Shown: positions 1 through 6,377, counted from the first letter of the stretch. The stretch is 6,979 nt of DNA from an uncultured Pseudomonadota bacterium (GCA_902796625.1 CADBPX010000004.1:1-6979), one strand, 5' to 3'. Notes: a model not told the origin generated them from the sequence alone. Program-made: numbers and translations.

Positions 1-25
1 ACTGTTATTTAATTAATAATAATTC

Positions 26-57
26 TTGAAGTTCGCGATTTATGTGCTAATTATAAG
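26..57 (+). promoter_or_regulatory. possible sigma-70-type promoter for the dksA operon
   Basis: A CTTGAA-like -35 element (TTGAAG, 26-31) is followed by an AT-rich stretch. It contains either TAATTA (48-53, 16-bp spacer) or the better hexamer TATAAG (52-57), which sits 20 bp away and is therefore too far for an ideal pair. The alphaproteobacterial housekeeping consensus begins CTTG, which fits. The region lies just ahead of the first gene of a tightly packed operon, so a promoter is expected here, but the exact hexamers are uncertain. It could also lie upstream of the window. Confidence 0.35.
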
Positions 58-73
58 GGAATCATATATTTAT

Positions 74-81
74 AAGGAGAG
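74..81 (+). promoter_or_regulatory. Shine-Dalgarno sequence of dksA
   Basis: AAGGAGAG ends 5 nt before the ATG at 87. It is a near-perfect ribosome binding site and fixes the dksA start. Similar AGGAGAG motifs precede the RNase E/G gene (about 1078-1085) and the MCE gene (about 4311-4317), which indicates ordinary SD-led initiation in this genome. Confidence 0.8.
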
Positions 82-86
82 AAGTA

Positions 87-515
87 ATGACAACATCTAT
101 CGTATTGCCACCGGATTATAAACCGACAGCTGATGAAGAATATATGAACGAAATGCAGCTGGAATATTTTCGTCAGAAGCTGATAAACTGGAAAAAATCC
201 ATAATGTCTCAGTCAGCTGATACTTTGGAAGATTTGCGTCAAGGCGGTTTAAATCAGGCAGATGAAATTGATCGTGCTTCGATGGAAACCGATAAATCAT
301 TGGATTTACGCACAAAAGACCGTATTCGTAAACTGATATCAAAGATTGATGAAGCGTTGGATCGTATTGATGAAGGAACGTACGGTTATTGTGAAGAAAC
401 AGGTGAGCCGATAGGTTTAGATCGACTGGAAGCGCGTCCGGTAGCAACTCTGTCCATTGAAGCGCAAGAACGCCATGAACGTATGGAAAAAACTTACGAC
501 GATGATAATGCCTAG
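87..515 (+). CDS. dksA: RNA polymerase-binding transcription factor DksA, zinc-less type
   Basis: DksA enters the secondary channel of RNA polymerase and, with ppGpp, adjusts transcription of rRNA and amino-acid genes. The 142-aa product has the family layout: an N-terminal helix, a coiled-coil hairpin (about 25-95) and a C-terminal globular part (about 96-130). The coiled-coil tip keeps both acidic residues, D59 and D62, in ADEIDRAS, matching D71 and D74 of E. coli. The zinc finger is degenerate: only C102 of the four cysteines remains, the others being T105, S123 and A126 in the pattern YCEET...LSIEA. To my knowledge this pattern is normal for alphaproteobacterial DksA and is functional without zinc. 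It is the first gene of the operon, and maf starts 9 nt after its stop. The family call is very secure; independence from zinc is inferred. Confidence 0.95.
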   Translation: MTTSIVLPPDYKPTADEEYMNEMQLEYFRQKLINWKKSIMSQSADTLEDLRQGGLNQADEIDRASMETDKSLDLRTKDRIRKLISKIDEALDRIDEGTYGYCEETGEPIGLDRLEARPVATLSIEAQERHERMEKTYDDDNA

Positions 516-524
516 GGAAGACTG

Positions 525-1097
525 ATGGCTGTAAAAGATTTTATTTTGGCCTCAGCATCGCCGCAGCGAATAGCCTTGTTGCGTCAGGTTGAGTATGAGC
601 CGAAAAAGATAGAACCTGCAGATATTGATGAGAAATGTTTGCCGCACGAAAAGCCGTTACCGTATGTGCGGCGTATGGCTTTGAATAAGGCTCGTAAAGT
701 TGCGCAAAAAAATCCGGATGAGAATGTTTTGGCCTGCGATACGGTTGTTGTTTCTGGATTGCATATTTTACATAAATCACAAACGGCTGATGAACAGCGC
801 AAAATAATGCGGATGCTGTCCGGTAAAAGCCATAAAGTTATCAGCTCGGTATGCTTAATAACCAAATCCGGCAAGGTGCGGCAACGCACGGTTACAACGC
901 GGATAGCGATGAAAGTTTTAAGTCAGGAAGAAATTGAAGAATACATTAACTGTGGTGAATGGCGCGGCGTCTGCGGCTATAAAATAGAGGGTCGCTTAGC
1001 CGGATATGTAACTCGCTTGGTCGGTTCTTATTCCGGAGTAGTCGGTTTGCCGCTGTATGAAACATTGAATTTGTTAAAAGGAGAGAATATCCGATGA
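525..1097 (+). CDS. maf: Maf-family nucleoside triphosphate pyrophosphatase
   Basis: Maf proteins hydrolyse non-canonical or excess nucleotides (dTTP, UTP and modified forms in the YhdE branch) to monophosphate and pyrophosphate in the cytoplasm. The 190-aa length is typical. Visible motifs are the N-terminal phosphate-binding SASPQR (10-15), the catalytic region ACDTVV with D72, LSGKSHKV (98-105), and the C-terminal GYKIEG (151-156) and GSYSGVVGLPLYET (167-180). The last motif and GEWRG place it nearer the YhdE/dTTPase branch than YceF. Two departures from E. coli YhdE are Q14 for the first Arg of SPRR, which I believe is common in alphaproteobacteria, and E155 where YhdE has Gln (AYGIQG). 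The substrate is therefore not certain. The stop overlaps the next start as ATGA; maf beside an RNase G-type gene is also seen in E. coli. Confidence 0.92.
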   Translation: MAVKDFILASASPQRIALLRQVEYEPKKIEPADIDEKCLPHEKPLPYVRRMALNKARKVAQKNPDENVLACDTVVVSGLHILHKSQTADEQRKIMRMLSGKSHKVISSVCLITKSGKVRQRTVTTRIAMKVLSQEEIEEYINCGEWRGVCGYKIEGRLAGYVTRLVGSYSGVVGLPLYETLNLLKGENIR

Positions 1098-2257
1098 ACG
1101 CACAAAAAATTGTTTTAGATAGAAATGAAGATACTTTCGGAATAGCAGTATTTGATGATAAAGGCTTAATGGAAATAGACATATATGACGAACACCGCGC
1201 GGTGGAAGGCAACGTTTATTTGGGACGGATTGTAAAAAAGATTAAACTGGCCAATGACAAGTACGGTTTTATGGTAAATATCGGTGACGGTCGTGAAGCA
1301 TTTTTAAGCTCCTATGAACCGGCTTTAAAAGAAGCGAATATGAGCGAAGGTCAGAGTGTTGTTGTGCAGGTAGCCCAGGAAAAACGTGCGGAAAAGGGTG
1401 CCAAAGTAGTTCGCAACGTTCAGCTTGTCGGAACCTATTTGGTGTATTGCCCATTCAAGTTTGATGTTGAGTATTCGCGTAAAATTGAAGATACGGCATT
1501 GGCGGAAAAATATCGTCAAGCGGTGCAGGAAAAAAGTACGAGCTCGGAAGGTTGGATATTACGCACATTAGCATCAGAAGCCACAGAGCAACAAGTTTTG
1601 GCAGAAATGGAACAGCTACGCGACATATATGAAAATATCCGCAAAAAAGCCCGTACGGCAACGGCTCCGGCTTTATTGTATGCCAAAGAAAATCCGCTGT
1701 TTGAATATATCCGCCGTTATCGCAACAGTTTACAGGAAGTTGTGGTTGATACTCCGAAGATGGTCGAAGAAGTAAAATCGGTATTTTCCGGTACTGTTAC
1801 CCTGCAAAAGGAGGGTTTTGAAGAATATGGGGTTGATGATGCCATTGTTGAAGCGTTGGAACCGACAGTAACTCTTAAAAGCGGCGGCCGTCTTTTAATC
1901 GAAGAAACCCATGCTTGTGTGGCAATAGATGTTGACAGTTCTAAAACGACAGCCGGCGGCAGTTTGGATAATTTAAATATTGAAGCGGCACATGAAATTG
2001 CCCGTCAGATTCGCTTACGTAACTTATCTGGAAAAATTGTGGTTGATTTTGCGGGTTCTTCGGAATATCGTTTTATGCGTAATGTGATGGATATTTTGGA
2101 AGAAGATTTAGCCGATGATGCTTGCCACAGCCGAATGCTGGGTTTAAGCCGTGCCGGTAATGTAGAAATTATCCGCCAGCGTCGTCGTCCGAGCTTAAGA
2201 GAATTATATACGGTTGAATGCCCGACTTGTATGGGCAGCGGAAGAGTTGAGCCATGA
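1094..2257 (+). CDS. rng: RNase E/G family endoribonuclease, short form
   Basis: This is a single-strand-specific endoribonuclease of the RNase E/G family, expected to act in rRNA maturation and mRNA decay. In order, the 387 aa show an N-terminal RNase H-like part, an S1 domain (about 38-112), the 5'-end sensor GWILRT with R157 and T158 (like R169/T170 of RNase E), and the DNase I-like catalytic part with AIDVDSSK (277-284) and VVDF (316-319). D279 and D318 match the metal ligands D303 and D346 of E. coli RNase E. Asp281 replaces the usual Asn305. The zinc-link CPTC (376-379) is kept, but the protein ends eight residues later, so the small C-terminal domain present in E. coli RNase G (489 aa) is missing. 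The end is a clean ATGA overlap with yacG, so it is not an obvious frameshift. The SD is AAAGGAGAG just before 1094. The family is secure; RNase G-type is preferred over RNase E because no long scaffold tail exists. Confidence 0.93.
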   Translation: MNAQKIVLDRNEDTFGIAVFDDKGLMEIDIYDEHRAVEGNVYLGRIVKKIKLANDKYGFMVNIGDGREAFLSSYEPALKEANMSEGQSVVVQVAQEKRAEKGAKVVRNVQLVGTYLVYCPFKFDVEYSRKIEDTALAEKYRQAVQEKSTSSEGWILRTLASEATEQQVLAEMEQLRDIYENIRKKARTATAPALLYAKENPLFEYIRRYRNSLQEVVVDTPKMVEEVKSVFSGTVTLQKEGFEEYGVDDAIVEALEPTVTLKSGGRLLIEETHACVAIDVDSSKTTAGGSLDNLNIEAAHEIARQIRLRNLSGKIVVDFAGSSEYRFMRNVMDILEEDLADDACHSRMLGLSRAGNVEIIRQRRRPSLRELYTVECPTCMGSGRVEP

Positions 2258-2466
2258 GCGTAGTTGTAAAAACCCATCGTTGCCCGATATGTCATAAGAT
2301 TTATACCGACAATCAATACGCTCCTTTTTGCTCCAAAAGATGCGCGGACGTAGATTTGGGACGTTGGTTTGGTGAAAGTTACAGTGTTCCGTCTGAAGAT
2401 TTAGACGATACTGAAATAGCACAATTGCAAGAGGCCTTGGAAAATGTCGAAAACAATGAACAATAA
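2254..2466 (+). CDS. yacG: DNA gyrase inhibitor YacG, small zinc protein
   Basis: YacG is a small zinc protein that, in E. coli, binds GyrB and inhibits gyrase supercoiling. The 70-aa product has the full family signature: CPIC (C10, C13), then APFCSKRC (C26, C30) giving the four zinc ligands, followed by the characteristic DLGRWFGESYSVP (34-46). The acidic C-terminal tail (about 47-70) is ordinary for the family. It starts inside the RNase E/G stop (ATGA at 2254) with GGAAGAG (2240-2246) as SD, so the two are likely translationally coupled. Its 3' end overlaps the permease gene by 23 nt. RNase E/G next to yacG is a recurring alphaproteobacterial order. Confidence 0.93.
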   Translation: MSVVVKTHRCPICHKIYTDNQYAPFCSKRCADVDLGRWFGESYSVPSEDLDDTEIAQLQEALENVENNEQ

Positions 2467-3574
2467 TCTTATATCTGCAGACATTGCGCGCGGTAATATG
2501 CTTGTTGCTATTACCGGTGATGTTGTTGAATATAACAGTCAAGACATCTTACAAAAAATTGCGCATCTGATAGCACAAAATCCGCAAAAAGTAACTATTA
2601 CATCAACACAGCTTGGCGAGTGGGATTCATCGCTGCTTTTGGTGATATACGAGACGATTCGCATGGCCAAAACAGCTAATATAGCCTATGATGTAACCAC
2701 ATTACCGCAAAACATTCAGTCGCTGATATCTCTGGCCTTTGCCGTTGATCGTAAACCGAGTCATAATAGCAATAATCAAGGCGGATTTCTGGAAAGAACC
2801 GGCCGTTCTGCTATTGGCATATTAACGAAAACGACCAATGTTTTGGCCTTTTTTGGCGAAATTTGCATGGCCATCGGCCGCTTTTTCAGCTTTCGTTCGA
2901 TTATGCGCCGCATTGACTTTTTAGCAGCCCTGAACGATTGCGGTCCGCGCGCTTTAGGAATAGTTTCTTTGATAAGTTTTTTGGTTGGTTTAATTTTAGC
3001 GTTTGTCGGCGCGGTACAGCTGCAAACTTTCGGTGCCCAAATATACGTGGCAAGTTTGGTAACGATTGGTATGTGCCGCATTATGGGAGCGATAATGGTC
3101 GGCATAATTATGGCTGGTCGCACCGGATCAGCATATGCAGCAACCATCGGCACAATGCAAGTTAATGAAGAATTAGATGCCTTGCAAACCATGGGCTTAT
3201 CGCGGATAGATTTTTTGGTTTTACCGCGTTTATTTGCTTTATTGCTGGCCATGCCGATACTGACAATGTTGGCGGATATTATGGGAATGATCGGCGGTGC
3301 CTTTGTCGGGGTATTTTTGATGAATTTGCCATATACGGAATATTGGAGATATGCTTTTAATGCTTTTAATTTGACCAATTTCTTAGTCGGTATATTTCAT
3401 GGTTTTTGCTTTGGATTTATTATTGCCATCTGCGGTTGTTACAGCGGTTTAACTTGCGGACGCAATGCTGACAGTGTTGGTATTGCTACCACCCAATCGG
3501 TAGTATATTCCGTTGTCTGGATGATTGTGGTTACCGGAATTATAACGGTTATCTGTCAGGAGATCGGCATATGA
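2444..3574 (+). CDS. mlaE: MlaE-family lipid ABC transporter permease with N-terminal STAS domain
   Basis: This is the inner-membrane permease of an MCE-type phospholipid transporter. Residues about 11-100 resemble a STAS domain, with LVAITGDVVEY and the loop EWDSSLLLVI; this is the role played by the separate MlaB protein in E. coli. Residues about 120-376 are the MlaE domain: an interface helix (133-158), several membrane segments (about 168-192, 202-224, 258-294, 310-335 and 352-372), and the signature EELDALQTMGLSRIDFLVLPR (written here as positions 242-262). The total of 376 aa fits a STAS-MlaE fusion. The start at 2444 lies inside yacG with GAGG at 2431-2434; an ATG four codons later (2456) is a real alternative. 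The stop overlaps the ATPase start as ATGA. The function in lipid transport comes from the family; the direction of transport cannot be read. Confidence 0.92.
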   Translation: MSKTMNNNLISADIARGNMLVAITGDVVEYNSQDILQKIAHLIAQNPQKVTITSTQLGEWDSSLLLVIYETIRMAKTANIAYDVTTLPQNIQSLISLAFAVDRKPSHNSNNQGGFLERTGRSAIGILTKTTNVLAFFGEICMAIGRFFSFRSIMRRIDFLAALNDCGPRALGIVSLISFLVGLILAFVGAVQLQTFGAQIYVASLVTIGMCRIMGAIMVGIIMAGRTGSAYAATIGTMQVNEELDALQTMGLSRIDFLVLPRLFALLLAMPILTMLADIMGMIGGAFVGVFLMNLPYTEYWRYAFNAFNLTNFLVGIFHGFCFGFIIAICGCYSGLTCGRNADSVGIATTQSVVYSVVWMIVVTGIITVICQEIGI

Positions 3575-4326
3575 GTAAAGAAGTAAAAATAGATGTACGT
3601 AATTTAACGGTTGGTTACGGCGATTATGTTTTGCTCAAAGATGCCTCCTATCAGGTAAATAAGGGCGATATATTTATCATAATGGGCGGCAGTGGCTGCG
3701 GTAAAAGCAGTATGTTGCGGGTGTTGACCGGATTAATAGCCCCGCTTAAGGGTGATGTTTTTATCGGCGGTGTAAATATAGCACAGGGAAAAGAAGCTGA
3801 TGTTCAAAAAATTCGCACTAAGAGTGGAATTCTATATCAAAGCGGAGCCTTATTCAGCTCGATGACCTTGGCGGAAAATATAATGCTTCCGCTACAGCAA
3901 TATTCGGATTATTCTCCGGCGACGATGCGCGAAATTGCCAAGTTAAAACTAGCGTTGGTCGGCTTGGCCGGATTTGACGATTTTTATCCTTCGGAAATCA
4001 GCGGCGGCATGAAAAAACGCGCCGGTTTAGCCCGTGCATTGGCCTTAGATCCGGAAATAGTTTATTTTGATGAGCCGTCCGCCGGTCTTGATCCGATAAG
4101 TTCTAAAAATTTAGACGATTTAATTATTGAAATAAACCAAAGTTTAGGCACAACAATAGTTGTGGTGACTCATGAGCTGGAATCTATTTTTGCCATCGGC
4201 AATAATTCCATATTTTTAGATGCGGCGAGTAAAACGATATTAGCGCGCGGCAATCCGCGTGATTTACTGCAAAATCCGCCGAATCAGGAAGTTTATGAAT
4301 TTTTAACACGAGGAGAGAAGAAATAA
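3571..4326 (+). CDS. mlaF: MlaF-type ABC transporter ATP-binding protein
   Basis: This is the cytoplasmic ATPase that powers the MlaE-family permease encoded just upstream. The 251 aa carry every ABC motif: Walker A GGSGCGKSS (39-47, K45), Q-loop Q90, signature ISGGMKKRAGLARAL (143-157), Walker B IVYFDE (163-168, catalytic E168), D-loop SAGLD (170-174) and H-loop H201 in VVVTHELES. The SGGM signature followed by a basic pair is typical of MlaF. The C-terminal end (about 225-251, GNPRDLLQNPPNQEVYEFLTR) matches the short MlaF tail. AGGAGA (3558-3563) is the SD, and ATGA couples it to mlaE. No catalytic residue is missing. Confidence 0.95.
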   Translation: MSKEVKIDVRNLTVGYGDYVLLKDASYQVNKGDIFIIMGGSGCGKSSMLRVLTGLIAPLKGDVFIGGVNIAQGKEADVQKIRTKSGILYQSGALFSSMTLAENIMLPLQQYSDYSPATMREIAKLKLALVGLAGFDDFYPSEISGGMKKRAGLARALALDPEIVYFDEPSAGLDPISSKNLDDLIIEINQSLGTTIVVVTHELESIFAIGNNSIFLDAASKTILARGNPRDLLQNPPNQEVYEFLTRGEKK

Positions 4327-4327
4327 A

Positions 4328-5107
4328 ATGCCAAAGAAGAAAACCTATGTGATGGTCGGTCTGTTTGTTGTAATCGGTATACTGAGTTTGCTAGCCGTTA
4401 TATTTAACTATGCCGGCCATAAGTTTACTACTAATAATAAAGATTTAGTGGTGATGTATTTTGAGGAGTCGATTCGCGGCTTAACTGTCGGGTCTCCGGT
4501 AGTATTTCAGGGAGTTGAAATTGGCAAAGTAGAAAAGATTCGCTTAGTTACCAATTTTGAGGACATAAGCTTTAAAACCCAGGTTTACGTATTATTTGAT
4601 GGTAAAAAGACTTATGATGTTAAACATAATAAATATGATGAAGATGATAAAACTATATTGGATAATCTAATTAAAAAAGGTTTACGTGCCCGTTTAGCCA
4701 GTGCTAATTATTTAACCGGTCAGTTGATGATTGAATTGGTTATGGATCCGGATACTCCGGCGGTCATGCGCGGCACTGGCAAATATGCGGAAATTCCGAC
4801 TGAATTGTCGCCGTTTACGGTGATATCGAATGATTTAAAGGAAATACCTTTACGCGAAAGCTTGATTCGTTTAGGTGATTTAGTGGTTGACTTAAATGAA
4901 AATTTGCCGGCGATATTGAGTAATATAACGCAAATTACGGCCAAAATGGACCGCATGCTGGATAAAAAATCCGGCGAGGCATCAAAGACTATGAATAATT
5001 TCAACAGCACTATGGAAGAAATTGCCAAAGCCAGCCGTTCATTGAAGAATCTGATGGATTATTTGGAACGCCACCCTGAGGCTTTGTTACACGGAAAGGA
5101 AAAATAA
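4328..5107 (+). CDS. mlaD: MCE-domain lipid transport protein (MlaD-like)
   Basis: MCE proteins form hexameric rings anchored to the inner membrane that receive or deliver lipid through a central pore. The 259-aa product has one N-terminal membrane anchor (about 8-28), one MCE domain (about 38-140) with RGLTVGSPVVFQGVEIGKV (50-68) and the pore-side stretch RLASANYLTGQLMIEL, then a long mostly helical tail (about 165-250). The tail carries repeated LN/LSNI/NNFNST-type heptad spacing and ends YLERHPEALLHGK, a tail common in this branch. It is longer than E. coli MlaD (183 aa) and far shorter than multi-domain PqiB or LetB. The start lies one base after the ATPase stop, with AGGAGAG at 4311-4317. 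The family is secure; mlaD is used as the nearest name. Confidence 0.9.
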   Translation: MPKKKTYVMVGLFVVIGILSLLAVIFNYAGHKFTTNNKDLVVMYFEESIRGLTVGSPVVFQGVEIGKVEKIRLVTNFEDISFKTQVYVLFDGKKTYDVKHNKYDEDDKTILDNLIKKGLRARLASANYLTGQLMIELVMDPDTPAVMRGTGKYAEIPTELSPFTVISNDLKEIPLRESLIRLGDLVVDLNENLPAILSNITQITAKMDRMLDKKSGEASKTMNNFNSTMEEIAKASRSLKNLMDYLERHPEALLHGKEK

Positions 5108-5108
5108 G

Positions 5109-5675
5109 ATGAAACGACTGTTTTTAAGTATAGCTATAATGTTTTTGGCCGCCTGTAGTTTTCGTTCGCCGGATTCTGAGTTTTACATGATGTCCAGTAC
5201 CGGTTTGGCGCCGGTTTCGCAAAAGCGAATGAATGTTGCTGTAGCTAAGGTAAAAGTTCCGGATTTATTAGATCGTTCGCAAATGGTAACCTATGATATC
5301 AAAAATAATCAGGTCAATATATTAGAATTTAACCGTTGGGCCGAAGTCTTACCTGATGTATTACAAGCAACCGTTACCAATGACTTAATATCTTATTTAC
5401 CGCAAGCTTATGTTAAACGGACATTCTTTGATAGTACCAGTGTCAACTATAATGTTAACATAGAGATTAACAAAATACAGGCCTATCGTGGTAATAAGGT
5501 TATTTTGTCGGCTTGGTGGAACATAGCCAACGCTTCCGGCCGGGTATTAAAGCGTCAGCAACAGACTTATGAAACGGTAGTAAACGGCGATTCTATGGCT
5601 GATTTGGTTGAAGCACAAAGCCAAGCGGTACATCTGTTATCAAAGGACATTGCTTTGCAATTAATTAAGTTATGA
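5109..5675 (+). CDS. PqiC-like ABC transport auxiliary lipoprotein
   Basis: This is a predicted lipoprotein of the ABC-transporter auxiliary family (PqiC/YmbA, formerly DUF330), which works with MCE transporters at the outer membrane or periplasmic face. The 188 aa begin with a lipoprotein signal, MKRLF then a hydrophobic stretch and lipobox LAAC, so C16 is the lipidated residue. S17 at +2 is not Asp, which favours sorting to the outer membrane under the enterobacterial Lol rule. The family core is visible as VPDLLDRSQMVTY (50-62) and FNRWAEVLPDVL (74-85), followed by a beta-rich half with AYRGNKVILSAWW (125-137). It starts one base after the MCE stop, with AAGGA (5096-5100) as SD. It closes the transporter operon; no terminator follows at once. 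The family is likely; the exact partner contact is inferred. Confidence 0.85.
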   Translation: MKRLFLSIAIMFLAACSFRSPDSEFYMMSSTGLAPVSQKRMNVAVAKVKVPDLLDRSQMVTYDIKNNQVNILEFNRWAEVLPDVLQATVTNDLISYLPQAYVKRTFFDSTSVNYNVNIEINKIQAYRGNKVILSAWWNIANASGRVLKRQQQTYETVVNGDSMADLVEAQSQAVHLLSKDIALQLIKL

Positions 5676-5680
5676 CATAA
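5670..5680. repeat. 11-bp perfect palindrome beside the -35 element
   Basis: TTATGACATAA is an inverted repeat with 5-bp arms and a 1-nt centre. It overlaps the stop codon of the lipoprotein gene and ends 3 bp before TTGACA. Its position would suit an operator, but the arms are short and AT-rich, so chance is a fair explanation. Confidence 0.3.
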
Positions 5681-5683
5681 TTC

Positions 5684-5712
5684 TTGACACAATTGATGGA
5701 TTTGGGTAAATT
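5684..5712 (+). promoter_or_regulatory. sigma-70-type promoter for the 205-aa unknown gene
   Basis: A perfect -35 hexamer TTGACA (5684-5689, preceded by C as in the alphaproteobacterial CTTGAC) is spaced 17 bp from TAAATT (5707-5712), four of six matches to TATAAT. Transcription would begin near 5719, leaving a leader of about 38 nt before the ATG at 5757. It lies directly after the lipoprotein stop codon. It gives the unknown gene its own promoter even if the upstream operon reads through. Confidence 0.6.
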
Positions 5713-5756
5713 ACAACTACAATAAAATTATCTGTTTAATTATTAAATCCAGTATT

Positions 5757-6374
5757 ATGTGTTTAAGTTTTTTTAACTTTTTTAAGAAGAAGCAGAAAAA
5801 TTCCCGTGATAATCTCAAAGAAGTTTTTGCCTGCCCAAACATTGCAGAGGCATGTTTGTTGAAGAAAAATGAAAATTTTTCTTACCAGAATTGCCCAGTC
5901 GAAATGATGAATATGGATAAGACCGATCCGCATACCCGCCCGCAAAAAAAAGAGGACGAGTGGTTTGCAGAAAACGTTGAAAGCTTTTATTTTGACGGTC
6001 ATACCATGGCGTGCATCAACACCTATGGCCACGTTACGGATATGTTTATCAAAAAGCTCAGGACTCCGGAGTTAAATCTTAACCTGCAAAAAGCGATAAT
6101 AATGCTTCGCGAGATAAAGATTTCCGGTTCCGCAACTCTGAGTCCGTGGTTTTCGAATATCCTCTGCGCCTATGTTCGCCACTATGATTTTTTGCCGGAG
6201 ATTAAGGCGGTTATTTTCAATGATGATCGTTATGACTGCATTAAGAAAATATATTGCCTGTTCCGTGTGGAATATGATCCGGATTGCCGCTATACTGAAG
6301 CTGTTTTTCAAAAAGATGGCCGATGGTTGCGCAATGTCGTAAAAAACGGCGTGGTTAAAGTAAAGCCCATATAA
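5757..6374 (+). CDS. unknown protein, 205 aa, nine cysteines
   Basis: I do not recognise this family. The 205-aa product starts with a short hydrophobic, Phe-rich stretch (MCLSFFNFF) followed by a Lys cluster (10-14), too short for a membrane span. Cysteines are at 2, 26, 33, 46, 86, 137, 161, 167 and 177. The middle (about 105-122) looks helical, and the C-terminal half has IYCLFRVEYDPDCRY and KDGRWLRNVVKNG, which reads as beta strands in a folded cytoplasmic domain. No signal peptide or lipobox is seen. The start is unsure: the ATG at 5757 has no purine-rich SD, unlike the other genes here. A TTG at 5856 with AGAGG at 5846-5850 is an alternative and would remove the first 33 residues. A promoter lies ahead and a terminator follows the stop at once, so it can form a single-gene transcript. 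The length of open frame and ordered composition support a real gene. Confidence 0.7.
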   Translation: MCLSFFNFFKKKQKNSRDNLKEVFACPNIAEACLLKKNENFSYQNCPVEMMNMDKTDPHTRPQKKEDEWFAENVESFYFDGHTMACINTYGHVTDMFIKKLRTPELNLNLQKAIIMLREIKISGSATLSPWFSNILCAYVRHYDFLPEIKAVIFNDDRYDCIKKIYCLFRVEYDPDCRYTEAVFQKDGRWLRNVVKNGVVKVKPI

Positions 6375-6377
6375 AAG

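Noticed and set aside
5..19. AT palindrome TTATTTAATTAATAA near the left edge.
   Set aside because: It is low-complexity AT sequence with no GC stem or associated signal; not enough for an operator or terminator call.
2230..2260. A frameshift as the reason for the short RNase E/G.
   Set aside because: The stop forms a precise ATGA overlap with yacG, which has its own SD, and no small-domain-like sequence continues in another frame.
2938..3165. A 75-codon + strand frame inside the permease gene.
   Set aside because: It is an out-of-frame reading of MlaE with no recognisable protein features.
2776..3378. A 200-codon open frame on the - strand opposite the permease gene.
   Set aside because: It lies wholly inside a clear MlaE coding region, has a Lys/Pro/Ile-heavy composition typical of an antisense frame over membrane segments, and shows no motif.
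5697..5751. TGGATTT and AAATCCA as inverted arms between the lipoprotein gene and the unknown gene, considered as a terminator or attenuator.
   Set aside because: The arms are only 7 bp, AT-rich and 41 nt apart, with no T tract after them; chance is likely.
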